Numbered from the stretch's first letter, positions 1 to 9,677 are shown. The stretch: DNA of 43,479 bases from Lachnospiraceae bacterium (GCA_017623215.1 JAGAPO010000068.1:1-43479); one strand, 5' to 3'. Numbers and translations: made by a program. The notes: generated from the sequence alone by a model not told the origin.

Positions 1-144
1 ACCTCCGTACCCACATCCCATGAGCACAACATCCACAGCCATATCCCACATCAGGAGCGCAGCGCAGCGTCCGCCCGCCCGTCAAACAACCAAAAGCGTT
101 TTAAGCGGGGAAGACCTTTGGTCCTTTGTGGACCCAAAGGACAC
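1..144. other. Window edge, no clear gene; 7-bp hairpin at 115-140
   Basis: No supported gene. The minus strand has a short open stretch running off the left edge (from about position 51), but I see no ribosome binding site, so it is not called. Positions 115-121 (cctttgg) and 134-140 (ccaaagg) form a hairpin with a partly paired loop just past the stop of the small minus-strand gene at 145. It may end that transcript, but it lacks a good T-run. Confidence 0.35.
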
Positions 145-324
145 CTATTGCTTTTTTGCCACCCCATACTCATCATCCAACACAAAATAAGGACAATTCT
201 CGAACGAAGCGCTCAAAAACCGCACCATCTCATCCTCATCGAGCGAGGCCACACACTCAAAACACTCATACTCCGCGTCATACACATAATTCACGCAGCA
301 TTCACAATTCGATTTTCCTTTCAT
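145..324 (-). CDS. Small cysteine-rich protein (DUF6472-like)
   Basis: A 59-residue acidic protein. Its cysteines are arranged as CECC near the N-terminus, then CFEC, then a single Cys in the motif NCPYF, a pattern that suggests metal binding. From memory it resembles the small Lachnospiraceae family annotated as DUF6472, with the conserved stretch LDEDEMVRFL; no function is known to me. The ATG at 324 is chosen because the protein pattern begins there. GGAGGT lies about 12 bases upstream, and an ATG at 336 sits too close to that site. The open frame extends to 420, but the extra N-terminal residues look like non-coding translation. It follows the GH95 gene on the same strand with a 52-base gap and could be co-transcribed. 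The family name is from recall, not a search. Confidence 0.6.
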   Translation of the reverse strand: MKGKSNCECCVNYVYDAEYECFECVASLDEDEMVRFLSASFENCPYFVLDDEYGVAKKQ

Positions 325-376
325 TCTAAAACCCATACCTCCGCAACAGGTCACCGTACATCGCCATACGGCCGCA

Positions 377-2680
377 CTAACCATTCTGCTCCTCAACAAC
401 CGTCGGAACTCCCGCCTCAAGGCGAATCATCCTCTTCTCACCTCTGCGGATACGCACCCAGACATCCTTCGTCTGTTTCGCGGTAAGGACAGCCCTGATC
501 GTTCCGGCTTCCCACTCAATATCAACCTTGATATTTCCTCTTGCAAGGAAGCCCTTTGCGGTTCCGCTGCTCCACTCTGCAGGGATCGCCGGAAGAATCA
601 CAATCTCCCCTGCGTGGCTCTGCAGCAGCATTTCTGCCACTCCGGCGGTGTAGCCGTAATTACCGTCAATCTGGAACGGCGGATGCGCGCACATCAGGTT
701 CGGATAGAGACCGCCCGCCGAGTAGTTGATCGGCTTCGTCGGATCAATGATATGGAACAGACCGTCCATAATCTTCTTCGCGTGCTCTCCGTCCTCCATT
801 CTTGCCCACATCAGAAGCTTCCATGCGAAGCTCCAGCCGGTCCCCATGTCGCCGCGAACCTCAAGGCTCTTTCTGACCGCTTCCTTCAATTCCGGCGTAT
901 CGTTCGTAATCCCCCGTCCCGGATGGAACTCGTACAGATGCGACAGATGTCTGTGCGTTACCTGCGTCTCCGGAAGTTCCTCATTCCATTCCATAATTCT
1001 GCCCTGCGAATCAATCTGAACGGGAACCATGTTCGCTAAGATCTCCTTCAGCCTTTCCGTCAATTCATCGGCAATTCCCAGAATCTCGGAGGCTTCCAGA
1101 ACATCACGGAACAGATTCCGCCCGATTGCAATGGTATTTTCCGTATAATACGATACACAGGAAGAGATTCCGTTGCAATAGAAGCAATTCTCCGGAGAGG
1201 TCGCCGGTGTAAATGCATATCCCTTCTCAGTCATGGTTACAAGATCCGCAAGGAACAGCGCATTTTCACGCAGGATCGGATAGATCTCATTTCGTAAAAG
1301 CTCCGTATCCTCCGTGAACAAATAGGTATCATACAGATTCCGGCACATCCAGGCCGCGCCGAACGGCCAGAAATTCCAGATGGGCTGTCCGTAGGCCGGG
1401 GTTGTCTTTCTCCACAGGTCCACGTTGTGGAACGCACACGACCCATTTGCTCCGAAATAGTTCCGCGCGGTCCTGCGTCCGTTATCCAGCAGTTCACGAT
1501 TCATCCGAATGAGCGGCTCTGACAGCTCGTTCAGATCGCACGGGCCGGTCAGCCAGTAATTCATCTCGGTATTGATATTTACCGTATAGTTACTCGACCA
1601 GGAGGGTTTCTTCTGGTCATTCCAGATTCCCTGCAGATTCGTGGGCTGCGTTCCAGGCCTCGACGCGCTGATTGCCATGTATTTTCCATAATCGTATAAC
1701 AGCTCGTACAGCTTCGGATCATTTCCTTCCGCCTCAAATTGCACAAGGCGCTCCGACAGATCGAGATCTTCTTTTCCCGTATCCGGAAGCGTGAAAACCG
1801 CACGGCCGGAAAAGGAGAGAAAATCTGCGATATGCTCCTGCTTCAGCGCCTCATATCCCTTATCTGCCGCCGCCAGATCCTGAATAAGCTGCTTTTCCGG
1901 GTCCGCCCCCTCCGTTACCGGGTTCTTGTCATACCCATTGTAGGAGGTCCGAATTCCCACGTACAGCGTAAGCTCCTTCATTCCGAGACATTCGATCCCC
2001 TGCTCGGTCTCCTTAATCTCGCCGCCTTCGGCCTCGGCCCTGCACCAGCACTGATATGCCATTCCGGGCTCCGTAACATCGACTGCGTCCGAACCTTCCA
2101 CAAAGGTCCTGCGGTAGCTCTTGCCCGGGCACTGGCCAAATATCTTAAGCACTCCGTCTTCTGCGCATGTTCGGCCCGTAAAGAATCCCTCTTTGCCGGT
2201 CACAGCCACATCAAATACTTCATCGCTGCTGATCCGATAGACAAAAAGATTCGCCGGCGCACTGGCAAATGCCTCAACCTGGAAGCTTCCCCTCCCTTTT
2301 TTCCACGACGCCTTCATAACCGCTTCCGATAAATCCAGCGTTCTGACATACTCGGTAACCTCTCCGCCCCCAAGATACCGAAGTTCCAGATTACCGGCCG
2401 GAAGATACATCTGGCTGTTTCTGCTGTCCGCATATTGTTCGCGCAGATAGCTCGTTGCCTCGTCGTAGCGGCCTTCCTCAGCCAGTTTCGCTGCCTTTTT
2501 CAGGTAGTCCTCCTCAAATTCCGGCTGCTCTTCTCCGGGAATACCGGACCACAGGGTATCCTCATTCAGTCCCAGCGTCTCGATATCCGGATCCCCTCCC
2601 GCCATAACGCCGATTCGGCCATTGCCCAGCGGAAATTTTTCAAGCCAGCAGCACGCAGGCATTCTGTACAGCATCTTCAT
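377..2680 (-). CDS. Glycoside hydrolase family 95, probable alpha-L-fucosidase
   Basis: A 767-residue enzyme of the GH95 type, expected to remove terminal L-fucose (classically alpha-1,2-linked) with inversion. The family N-terminal signature is clear: PLGNGRIGVMAGG, then LNEDTLWSG (residues 17-45). The (alpha/alpha)6 catalytic part holds NYTVNINTEMNYW (364-376), whose two Asn correspond to the substrate-activating pair of the Bifidobacterium AfcA enzyme. SPEN near residue 497 carries the likely acid Glu, and DGNYG follows near the C-terminus. There is no signal peptide, so it should act in the cytoplasm on imported oligosaccharide. TAGGAGGG sits 8 bases before the ATG. It is the last large gene of a cluster with a binding protein, response regulator and kinase, which suggests it is induced by the sensed sugar. 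Some GH95 members act on L-galactose, so the exact substrate is inferred. Confidence 0.88.
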   Translation of the reverse strand: MKMLYRMPACCWLEKFPLGNGRIGVMAGGDPDIETLGLNEDTLWSGIPGEEQPEFEEDYLKKAAKLAEEGRYDEATSYLREQYADSRNSQMYLPAGNLELRYLGGGEVTEYVRTLDLSEAVMKASWKKGRGSFQVEAFASAPANLFVYRISSDEVFDVAVTGKEGFFTGRTCAEDGVLKIFGQCPGKSYRRTFVEGSDAVDVTEPGMAYQCWCRAEAEGGEIKETEQGIECLGMKELTLYVGIRTSYNGYDKNPVTEGADPEKQLIQDLAAADKGYEALKQEHIADFLSFSGRAVFTLPDTGKEDLDLSERLVQFEAEGNDPKLYELLYDYGKYMAISASRPGTQPTNLQGIWNDQKKPSWSSNYTVNINTEMNYWLTGPCDLNELSEPLIRMNRELLDNGRRTARNYFGANGSCAFHNVDLWRKTTPAYGQPIWNFWPFGAAWMCRNLYDTYLFTEDTELLRNEIYPILRENALFLADLVTMTEKGYAFTPATSPENCFYCNGISSCVSYYTENTIAIGRNLFRDVLEASEILGIADELTERLKEILANMVPVQIDSQGRIMEWNEELPETQVTHRHLSHLYEFHPGRGITNDTPELKEAVRKSLEVRGDMGTGWSFAWKLLMWARMEDGEHAKKIMDGLFHIIDPTKPINYSAGGLYPNLMCAHPPFQIDGNYGYTAGVAEMLLQSHAGEIVILPAIPAEWSSGTAKGFLARGNIKVDIEWEAGTIRAVLTAKQTKDVWVRIRRGEKRMIRLEAGVPTVVEEQNG

Positions 2681-2705
2681 AATGATTCCCTCCTAAAAGC
2701 AGAGG

Positions 2706-2724
2706 ATGCTGCCAAAGGCAGCAT
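2706..2724 (-). other. Perfect 8-bp hairpin between binding protein and GH95 genes
   Basis: ATGCTGCC and GGCAGCAT enclose a three-base loop in the 72-base gap between the binding-protein stop and the GH95 ribosome binding site. No T-run follows directly, so it is more likely an mRNA stability or processing element, or a weak attenuator that sets the ratio of the two proteins, than a full terminator. Confidence 0.45.
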
Positions 2725-2752
2725 TCCCCTATTATATTCTGTCTAAGCTTTG

Positions 2753-4261
2753 TTACTCCTTGTAAAGCGGCATAATCTGCCGCAGGTATTCTGCTCTTGT
2801 TGCCTCCGGATCGCCTGGATCATAGTCCACAATCTTTAGATGAACTCCTTTTCCATTGATGATTCCGCTGCCATATCCTCCATTATATTGTTCCGTCAGT
2901 TCCTGAAGACTTTCTGCCACGTCCCGCTCTCCCAACATCGCCTGCGCGAGAACATCATAGACTCCATTGCCGGTAACCTGTACCCCTTCCGGATTGAACA
3001 CGTGCGGAGCCTCCGGAAGGCTGAGAGCCTGCTGACTCACACTCTGAAGCTTTCCCGTCGCCTCTCCTGTCCGATACAGGATACTATCCACCGCGTTCTC
3101 AATGCAATATTCCTCCAGGAACTCTTCCGAATACAGTAATTCCCACAGCACGGTCAGCGCTTCCTCCTCATGCTGCGAAGCCGCCGTCACAACCCAACCG
3201 CCAGACAAATGAATCGGCTGCACCCCATCGCAGACAATCCTGCCCTCTTCGGAGGTATTCTGAGCATAGGCTTTCGGATCCGCAAGGAACTCCTCCAGTT
3301 CAAATTTCTTTCCCCCAAGTTCGGGCGAAAGCTTTGGAATGGATACCGAACCATAGCTTTCCTCATCCATTGGGAACAGATTCTGATAGATACAATCCTC
3401 CTGCGAGCTATCCGCAAAATACATGGCAATCTTTCCGCGCGCGAACAGATCATGCAGCGCATTCGAGGTCAAATATTCACAGCCCGGCATTCCGCATTCT
3501 TCAGACAGCAATGCTTTCAGCGCGTTGACTCCGGCGCTGTATAGCGTAAAATCATAGCGTCCCTTCCAGTAATCAAAGCCGTTATAGACCCCTGTGTCCC
3601 TGGCCATTCCCGCTAACAGTGCGGCTGATACTGCACTTTCCGGCTCTTTCATATTCTGTGCGAACCCGTAGATTCCATTCTTGGAAAGCTTATCGGTAAT
3701 ATAAGCGGCATACTGAATCATCTCCGCCATTGTCTCCGGCGGGTTCTCAATCCCGCACCGTTTGAAGATCTCCTTGTTATAGTACAGCTTAATCTCCCCG
3801 CAGCGCGTATACACCTGATAGATCCTGCCGTCCTGCTCCGGATAGATGCCGCCCTCCAGTCTCTCCTGCAGCTCTTCGCTCAGATAAGGCGACAGATCCA
3901 GCCATCGTTCTTCCTGAATATACTGCCGATACAGGGAGTCCTCCATTCCCGCATACAGAATATCCGGCAGCTTCGATGTACTCGCCGCAACCTCGATCGC
4001 CTGCTCATAATTGCCGACGTATATCTCATACTCGATTCGAATATTCTCTTCATTCGACTCATTATATTCTGCAATTTTTTGTTTCATATAGGCGGAATCC
4101 GACGCCTTATTCGTCCATATCGTAATGGTAACCGGCTCCTCTGACGTCTCCAGCGTCTCCGTCCGGTTCCCTGTCTGACAGCCGCACAGCCCGAAAAGCA
4201 GCAGAATCCCGCATATCATACGGATACACTGTCCGATACGGCTGTTTGCTCTACTCCTCAT
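2753..4261 (-). CDS. Extracellular solute-binding lipoprotein (sugar ABC transporter, family 1 type)
   Basis: A binding lipoprotein of about 502 residues. A short basic start is followed by a hydrophobic stretch ending in the lipobox LFGLCGC, whose Cys (about residue 28) would be lipidated. The mature start (VTITIWTNKASDSAYMKQKI) and later PDILYAG and LYYNKEIF match family 1 sugar-binding proteins. It would present an oligosaccharide to an ABC permease at the outer membrane face. The ATG at 4261 has AAGG six bases upstream; a GTG at 4267 is an alternative. Either start overlaps the 3' end of the response-regulator gene, so translation is probably coupled. No permease lies in this cluster. It may use the importer encoded at 7.9-11.6 kb, or act as a sensory partner of the kinase; both ideas are inference. 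Confidence 0.85.
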   Translation of the reverse strand: MRSRANSRIGQCIRMICGILLLFGLCGCQTGNRTETLETSEEPVTITIWTNKASDSAYMKQKIAEYNESNEENIRIEYEIYVGNYEQAIEVAASTSKLPDILYAGMEDSLYRQYIQEERWLDLSPYLSEELQERLEGGIYPEQDGRIYQVYTRCGEIKLYYNKEIFKRCGIENPPETMAEMIQYAAYITDKLSKNGIYGFAQNMKEPESAVSAALLAGMARDTGVYNGFDYWKGRYDFTLYSAGVNALKALLSEECGMPGCEYLTSNALHDLFARGKIAMYFADSSQEDCIYQNLFPMDEESYGSVSIPKLSPELGGKKFELEEFLADPKAYAQNTSEEGRIVCDGVQPIHLSGGWVVTAASQHEEEALTVLWELLYSEEFLEEYCIENAVDSILYRTGEATGKLQSVSQQALSLPEAPHVFNPEGVQVTGNGVYDVLAQAMLGERDVAESLQELTEQYNGGYGSGIINGKGVHLKIVDYDPGDPEATRAEYLRQIMPLYKE

Positions 4262-5915
4262 GCTCACCCTTACCCTCTCCCTTGGCGTCCATCATCCGCT
4301 TATATTCCGTCGGGGTGCAGCCGCAGAACTTCTTAAAGCTCGTTGTAAAATAATGCTGGCTCGAATATCCGCAGCTTTCCGCAATATCCTGGATCTTCAT
4401 ATCCGAGGATCCCAACAGCTTCATCGCCTTGCTCATACGGCAGCGGACCAGATACTCAACAAAGCCCTCTCCCGTCTTCTGCTTAAAAATCTGTCTGACA
4501 TAGTTCGGCCGCAAATCCACCTGATCCGCCACCATATCCAGATTCAGATTCTCATTATCCAGATTATTGTCAATAATGAATTTCAGCTGTTCGATCACCT
4601 TGTCCGAACGGGTGGATTTCAGATTCATGCTGACCACCCGACAGCATTCTTTGATGTATTCGTCCAGCAGCGGTTTGATCTCCATCAGGTTCCCATACTG
4701 CATCTTTTCGATCACTTCGCCGCGTATCTTGCTGATTCTTCCCTCTCCCGTATTCTTCAGGTACTCTTTGCGCTCCATAAAATTGCTGATAGCATACATC
4801 ATCTCTCCGAGAGAGACAGCGATAAAATCGCTCTTTTTACTCGGAAGCATAGCGTAATTCTTCAGCAGAATCTCTTCCTGTCTCAGCGCTTCTTCCTCGT
4901 TGCCAATCTGAACCTCCATGATCAGACGGTTCTTCAGATTGTGTATCTCATCCGTAATATTCTCTTTCTCCGTACTCGCTTCCTCGCGGCTGTCGTAGAA
5001 ATACAGCGTCTTGTCCAGCGTCTTCATCGTCTTCCAGATCGAAAGCGCCTCCTCATACGATTCCGCGATCCGATTCCATTCCTCATAAAGGCTGCCGACG
5101 GAGCACCACATTGTCAGCCCGTAATATTTATTCAGGCTGTTCGCCATATGATTCAGTCCCGTGCGCAACTGATATCGGAAATCGCTCCGCTCCAGTCCGC
5201 TGCTGATTACCATCGCAAATCGGTCATGGCTTAACGCAACCGCGTACAGCTTCGCTCCTTCTCCAAAGACCGTCTGATCGACGAGCATCATAAAGTCGTC
5301 CAGACTGTTGCGGAAGTTGAAATCCCATCTGTTATCCTGCAGATGGAACTGTACCCGGATAATACAGACGCAATACAGCTTTGCCTCAAAATCAAAGGCT
5401 GACCTCTGCCTTTCGTCAAACTCCGAGATATCTTTCTTCCGTCCCTGAAGAATATCTCTCACAATATATCGGGATATCAGATCCCTGCTGTCCTGCGCTT
5501 CCTTCGCCAGCAGCTCCATATTCTTCTGAAGCTGCTTTTCCTTCTCAAGGTCCTTGATAATCTTATTCAGAACCTCCTCCAACTCATCCGGAGAAAATGG
5601 CTTCAAAAGATAATCCTTTACCCCAAGTGATATTGCCTCTTTTACATAATCAAATTCATCATATCCGCTTATGATGATCTCCTTCGGCGAGAGCATCGTC
5701 TTATGAATCCGTCTCAGGAGCTCCAGACCGCTCATCTTCGGCATACAGATATCGGTAATGATAATATCGGGCTTCAGCTCCAGAACCTTATTATAAGCAT
5801 CCTGTCCGTCAAAAGCAGTTCCAACAACCTCCACTCGTTCCAGACTATTCAAATATTTCATGAGGAATTCCGCAATATTTGCTTCATCATCCGCAATCAG
5901 TATCTTATATTTCAT
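4251..5915 (-). CDS. YesN-type response regulator (REC + AraC HTH)
   Basis: A 554-residue two-component response regulator. The N-terminal receiver domain (about 1-120) has the acidic pair in ILIADDE, the phospho-acceptor Asp55 in ITDICMPKMSG and the Lys of LLKPFSP. A long middle region follows. The C-terminal about 100 residues are an AraC-type DNA-binding domain with two helix-turn-helix motifs (IQDIAESCGYSSQHYF, then CTPTEYKR). The longer open frame from 6029 is rejected, because the family start MKYKILIADDE lies at 5915 with AAAGGAG ten bases before it. The gene overlaps the 3' end of the kinase fragment by 11 bases and the binding-protein gene by about 11 bases, a tight operon. It probably activates the local fucosidase and transport genes. 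Because its kinase is broken, its phosphorylation state in this strain is uncertain. Confidence 0.92.
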   Translation of the reverse strand: MKYKILIADDEANIAEFLMKYLNSLERVEVVGTAFDGQDAYNKVLELKPDIIITDICMPKMSGLELLRRIHKTMLSPKEIIISGYDEFDYVKEAISLGVKDYLLKPFSPDELEEVLNKIIKDLEKEKQLQKNMELLAKEAQDSRDLISRYIVRDILQGRKKDISEFDERQRSAFDFEAKLYCVCIIRVQFHLQDNRWDFNFRNSLDDFMMLVDQTVFGEGAKLYAVALSHDRFAMVISSGLERSDFRYQLRTGLNHMANSLNKYYGLTMWCSVGSLYEEWNRIAESYEEALSIWKTMKTLDKTLYFYDSREEASTEKENITDEIHNLKNRLIMEVQIGNEEEALRQEEILLKNYAMLPSKKSDFIAVSLGEMMYAISNFMERKEYLKNTGEGRISKIRGEVIEKMQYGNLMEIKPLLDEYIKECCRVVSMNLKSTRSDKVIEQLKFIIDNNLDNENLNLDMVADQVDLRPNYVRQIFKQKTGEGFVEYLVRCRMSKAMKLLGSSDMKIQDIAESCGYSSQHYFTTSFKKFCGCTPTEYKRMMDAKGEGKGEHEE

Positions 5916-6297
5916 CTTTCGCTTTCTCCTTTCCGTAAGGTATTTTGATAACTGCCCTTGTGTAACAGCCCTCCTCGCTTTCGTAAAGAAGCCCATATTC
6001 TTTTCCGTAATACAGCTTAATTCGCTCATTTACATTATAGATACCATATCCCTCGCTCGTGTCCGTCCATCCTGCTGCAAGTGCCCGGTTAATAGTCATG
6101 AGCTTTTCTTTTTCTATTCCAAGACCGTCATCCGTCACGGTCAAATAGATATTCCCCTCTTCTTCATATGCTTCAATCCGAACAACTCCCTCTCCGGTCT
6201 TCAGCTTAATTCCATGGTAGATAGAATTCTCCACCAGCGGCTGAAGAATCAGCTTGATAACAGGGACCTTCTCCAATTCCTTTGGAATATGTATCTC
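5905..6297 (-). pseudogene. Sensor histidine kinase, severed ATPase domain
   Basis: The C-terminal part of the kinase encoded just upstream, in the same reading frame and separated only by the TAA at 6298-6300. The residues after the stop continue the family pattern without a gap (EIHIPKELEKVP), then the N-box LQPLVENSIYHG, the G1 motif DDGLGI and the G2-like region GYGIYNVNERI. This is a complete HATPase_c domain. The first possible restart is a TTG at 6276 with a poorly placed AAAGGA, so independent translation is doubtful. The fragment overlaps the response-regulator start by 11 bases. If the stop is real, the kinase cannot bind ATP unless the stop is read through or the two pieces reassemble. 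Confidence 0.8.
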
Positions 6298-7692
6298 TTA
6301 TTGAAGCTTATTGCTGTAACGAATCTCCTGAATACTCAGATAGCTTCTGACATGCTCTGCTTCGTCCTGAAGCGGAATCGTCTCAGCTCCTTTGCTCAGG
6401 GTCAGCCGGAAGAACTTTCCAAGTGAACTCGACAATTTGCTGATGCCCTCTTCGCCCTTATCCGCCGCCTCCCAGGTAATTGCGTTCAATGTATTATATA
6501 AAAAGTGCGGATTAATCTGTGCCTGCAAAGCCCGCAATTCCGCTTTTCGCTTCTGCTTTTGAACCTCCGCAACCCAATCTCGTTCCTTTTTCAGCTCCGC
6601 AATATTCTGCTTCTGCATCTCTACCAGCATCTCAATTCGTTCCGCCATGATGTTGAAGCTCTGCGCGATCTTACCAATCTCATCTTTTCGTTTATAAAAA
6701 TAACGGGCATCCAGCTCGCCCATGCACAGGCGGTTCATCTGAATCACCAACCCATCCAGTGCATCTGTCAGCTTTACAACCAACACGGATATAACCAGCA
6801 CACCAACGGCAAGAAGAGCAATCGCGACTCCGATAACCAACACCCGAAGCGTCTCCAGATCTCTGGTTAAAGAATCCCTGTTCTTAAACATCAGAAGCTG
6901 CCAGCCCGTTGTCTCAATCTCCGTCTGAATGATCATATAATCCTTATTAAGTTCTTCACTCGTTATCACTCCGCTTTCATCCGCTGTAATATAATCCGGA
7001 CTCTCCATGTCTTCCAGAACCCCGGAGCTCATAATCTCATTCCCCTCGCCGTCTACGATAATCACGGCGTCATAATGCTGGTACTTATCCCGTACGAATT
7101 CATATAATTGCTCCCGATCAAGCTGGAGCACCAGATAAATCGGAGTATTCCTTTTGCTCTCAATATAAATCTTTTTGACACACGGAATCACCGTTGTTCC
7201 GGATTCGAATATGATATCCTCCATCGCACAGAACCATTGCGTCCCGTCTTCTCCTGTCAAGAAGCGCTCCAGGAACAGGGAATCCTCAAAGGTAAAATTC
7301 TGTCTTCGCAGATGCCTCAAATCATCAAAGCTGCTTTCCGCCGTATACAGATACGCGGACTCCAACAGGGATGTGCTTTGCTCGAGGTCATTGAAAAAAT
7401 CCGCTGTATTCGTCAGCGCGTTATTATAATTCTTATCGATCGGATTATTCAGCCACGTCGTAATGGGAGTCGTAAAGAGGGGATTCGCCAGCATCGAGCG
7501 CACCTTCTGATCCATCGTATCCAACGACATCTCCATCGCATCCGCCAGCTGTTCCATACTGTCCACTGCGTTCTCTGTATAATTCTCTTCTACCACGCCG
7601 GACAGGTAATTATAATAGATTGTCGTTGCTAAAACCGTGGCAAACAGGAACACCACTATGAATACCAGTAATATCTTAGTGCGAAACTTCAT
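6298..7692 (-). pseudogene. Sensor histidine kinase, N-terminal part ended by in-frame TAA
   Basis: A YesM-type membrane sensor kinase of about 464 residues up to the premature stop. It has a first membrane helix (KILLVFIVVFLFATVLATT), a large extracellular sensing region of about 270 residues, and a second helix (VLVIGVAIALLAVGVLVISV). A HAMP-like linker follows, then the His_kinase motif QAQINPHFLYNTLN carrying the phospho-acceptor His. Translation stops at TAA (6298-6300), directly before the ATPase domain, which follows in frame. The expected codon there is probably TAT or TAC (Tyr). The ATG at 7692 matches the first membrane helix; AGGAGG abuts it and GGGAGG lies 11 bases before it. The longer frame to 7809 runs back into the upstream terminator. 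As written, the gene cannot phosphorylate its partner regulator. Confidence 0.85.
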
Positions 7693-7761
7693 CCTCCTGC
7701 AGTCCTCCCAGATAATCTCCGAATTAACCCTCGTAATAGAACCAGGTATTCCCTTATAACC

Positions 7762-7805
7762 AAAAAAACTCCCTGTCAGAATTATACACTGACAGGGAGT
7801 TTTTT
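7762..7805 (-). terminator. Intrinsic terminator of the sugar ABC importer operon
   Basis: Read on the minus strand, an 11-bp perfect stem (7768-7778 with 7790-7800; ACTCCCTGTCA and its complement) with an 11-base loop is followed by seven T. It lies 60 bases after the stop of the 603-residue binding-protein gene and before the kinase gene, so it separates the two transcription units. A-runs on both sides could make it work in both directions. Confidence 0.9.
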
Positions 7806-7865
7806 GCAAGAGTCATTAATAATTAGCTTCTAATTAGCAACAACATCTTCCAGCTATTTACAAGA

Positions 7866-9677
7866 TTACTGGGTCTTTAACGGATACTTATCAGCTAAAG
7901 CCTTAGCGGTGTTGAATTCCTGTGTGCACCAGTCAAGTACGCTCTGGATATCCAGATCTGCAAGATCCTGAGCTGCCTCATCCCAAAGCTCGTCGAATGC
8001 TGCTTCGCTGCTTGCTGTGAACATAGCCCAAGCATAGGTCTTCCAGCTCTCGGTCAGAGCGGTGGAAACCAGCTGAATATCATCAGGCATAGCGGACATC
8101 ATACCGAATGCAGTAGACTTAACGGTGATATCACCCTGAGCTGCTGCCCAGTCATAAGTAGTGGTAACACCCATATCTTCTCTCCACTCATCCCATCTGG
8201 TATCGGTCTTTAAGAACTCTTCCCAATACTCATGGTACAGAGGCTCACCAGTCTCAGGGTTAATGGTGTAGGTAGTATAAGCCTGTGCATTAATTACGTT
8301 CTGACCTACGAACATCTGGCCTTCACCAGTGGATCCCGGAATACCAACGCGCTCGTTACGATACTTCTGGATACCATCCTCTGTGAATACCTGATTGCCC
8401 TCATCATCCCACTCCCAGAGATATCCCTCAGGAGCGTTCTTGGTTACGTTGTAGTAGTTCGGTGTGTAGAAGAAGTTCAGGAAACGAAGAGCTGCATCTA
8501 ACTTAGCCTCGTCCTTTGCAACGCTTGCTGCAATACCGATACTGTAAGCACCGCTTACTGCGTTCGGAGCTGCGATACCGATATCGAACTCATCTGCGTT
8601 AACCATTGCGAAACCGGTCTGACCAGGGTGAATATCATTGTACTTACCGCCCATCCATTCAACGCCCATGAAGAGACCCTGTCCTTCATCCGTCTTCGGC
8701 TTAGCGGTTCCGTATCCCTGAGTAGGGGTATCGGGATCGATATAACCGTTTCTCCAAAGATCGTTACAAGCCTTCAGAGCTCTGTACAGATCCGAACCCT
8801 TCTCAAGCTGAGTACCGATGTTATCTCCATCTCTCTCAATCCAGATAACGCTGCTGCCGCCAACGGTCTCGTAGCCTAACAGGTTCATGAAGCTATCCCA
8901 AAGGCCAGTGTCCCAATCGCTCCAACCGCAGTATACATATACAGGCTTTCCATCCTCAGTGGTCGGATGAGCGTCACGCATCTGCTTTAATACGTCAACG
9001 AAGTCCTCAAGAGTTGCCATAGCGGGAGAACCAATCTGCTTGTAGATGTCGTAACGAATCATCGGTGCACAGCAAGTGGCCTCGTTAACACCAATTGCCA
9101 TAGGAGCATGGTACAGCTTGCCTGTGCCGGCACTTCTGTTGTCTCTGCTGAACTGAATAGCGCTCTCAAGAATCGTGTTGTTGAACAGGTTCGGGAGCTT
9201 ATCCTGATACTCATCCAGATTAAGCAGTAAGCCCGAAGCTGCCGTTGAATCCAGCTGAGCTGCCTTACCGAAACCAACGATATCTGTCAGGTCACCGGAT
9301 GCAAGCATGGTGCTGATGGTCTCGTCGGTAGCATCGGTACGATTGAATGTTACACCTGTGTACTCCTTAATGAAATCGTACCACCAGGATACATCTGCTG
9401 TTAACGCTCCGGAATAACTGGTCTGCAGAGTCAGTTCAACGGACTCGCCTTCCCACTTGGTGTAACCTAAATCGCTGTTCCAGATACCGGTAGGATCCTT
9501 CTCCAGCTGTGTCTCTGTTGTCGCTTCTGTTGCTGCTGTTGTGCCTTCTGCCTTAGTTGTTCCAGCAGTGGTACCAGTTGTTGTGGTATCGTCCTTGCTT
9601 CCACAGCCGATAACAGAAACTGCCATCATAGCTGCGAGTGCTACTGCAGCTGTGCGCTTCCAAAAGTTCTTTCTCAT
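7866..9677 (-). CDS. Extracellular solute-binding lipoprotein (LplA-like, large sugar-binding protein)
   Basis: A 603-residue binding lipoprotein for a carbohydrate ABC importer. The signal peptide (MRKNFWKRTAAVALAAMMAV) ends in a lipobox before the Cys of VIGCGSK. A Thr/Ala/Glu-rich low-complexity linker of about 35 residues then tethers the binding domain to the membrane. The size, and the pairing with LplB- and LplC-like permeases upstream on the same strand, place it in the LplA-type group, which usually binds complex oligosaccharides. AAAGGAGAGAAGGA precedes the ATG. It is the last gene of the three-gene operon and is followed by a strong terminator. Many Trp, Tyr and Asp residues fit a sugar-binding cleft. 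The ligand cannot be read from the sequence; nearby fucosidases suggest a fucosylated glycan, which is inference. Confidence 0.88.
   Translation of the reverse strand: MRKNFWKRTAAVALAAMMAVSVIGCGSKDDTTTTGTTAGTTKAEGTTAATEATTETQLEKDPTGIWNSDLGYTKWEGESVELTLQTSYSGALTADVSWWYDFIKEYTGVTFNRTDATDETISTMLASGDLTDIVGFGKAAQLDSTAASGLLLNLDEYQDKLPNLFNNTILESAIQFSRDNRSAGTGKLYHAPMAIGVNEATCCAPMIRYDIYKQIGSPAMATLEDFVDVLKQMRDAHPTTEDGKPVYVYCGWSDWDTGLWDSFMNLLGYETVGGSSVIWIERDGDNIGTQLEKGSDLYRALKACNDLWRNGYIDPDTPTQGYGTAKPKTDEGQGLFMGVEWMGGKYNDIHPGQTGFAMVNADEFDIGIAAPNAVSGAYSIGIAASVAKDEAKLDAALRFLNFFYTPNYYNVTKNAPEGYLWEWDDEGNQVFTEDGIQKYRNERVGIPGSTGEGQMFVGQNVINAQAYTTYTINPETGEPLYHEYWEEFLKTDTRWDEWREDMGVTTTYDWAAAQGDITVKSTAFGMMSAMPDDIQLVSTALTESWKTYAWAMFTASSEAAFDELWDEAAQDLADLDIQSVLDWCTQEFNTAKALADKYPLKTQ

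Noticed and set aside
4260..5234. 324-codon plus-strand open frame
   Set aside because: It lies wholly inside the response-regulator gene on the other strand, has no ribosome binding site and is a composition shadow.
5916..6029. N-terminal extension of the response regulator
   Set aside because: It overlaps the kinase ATPase domain in another frame; the receiver domain begins at the ATG at 5915 with its own ribosome binding site.
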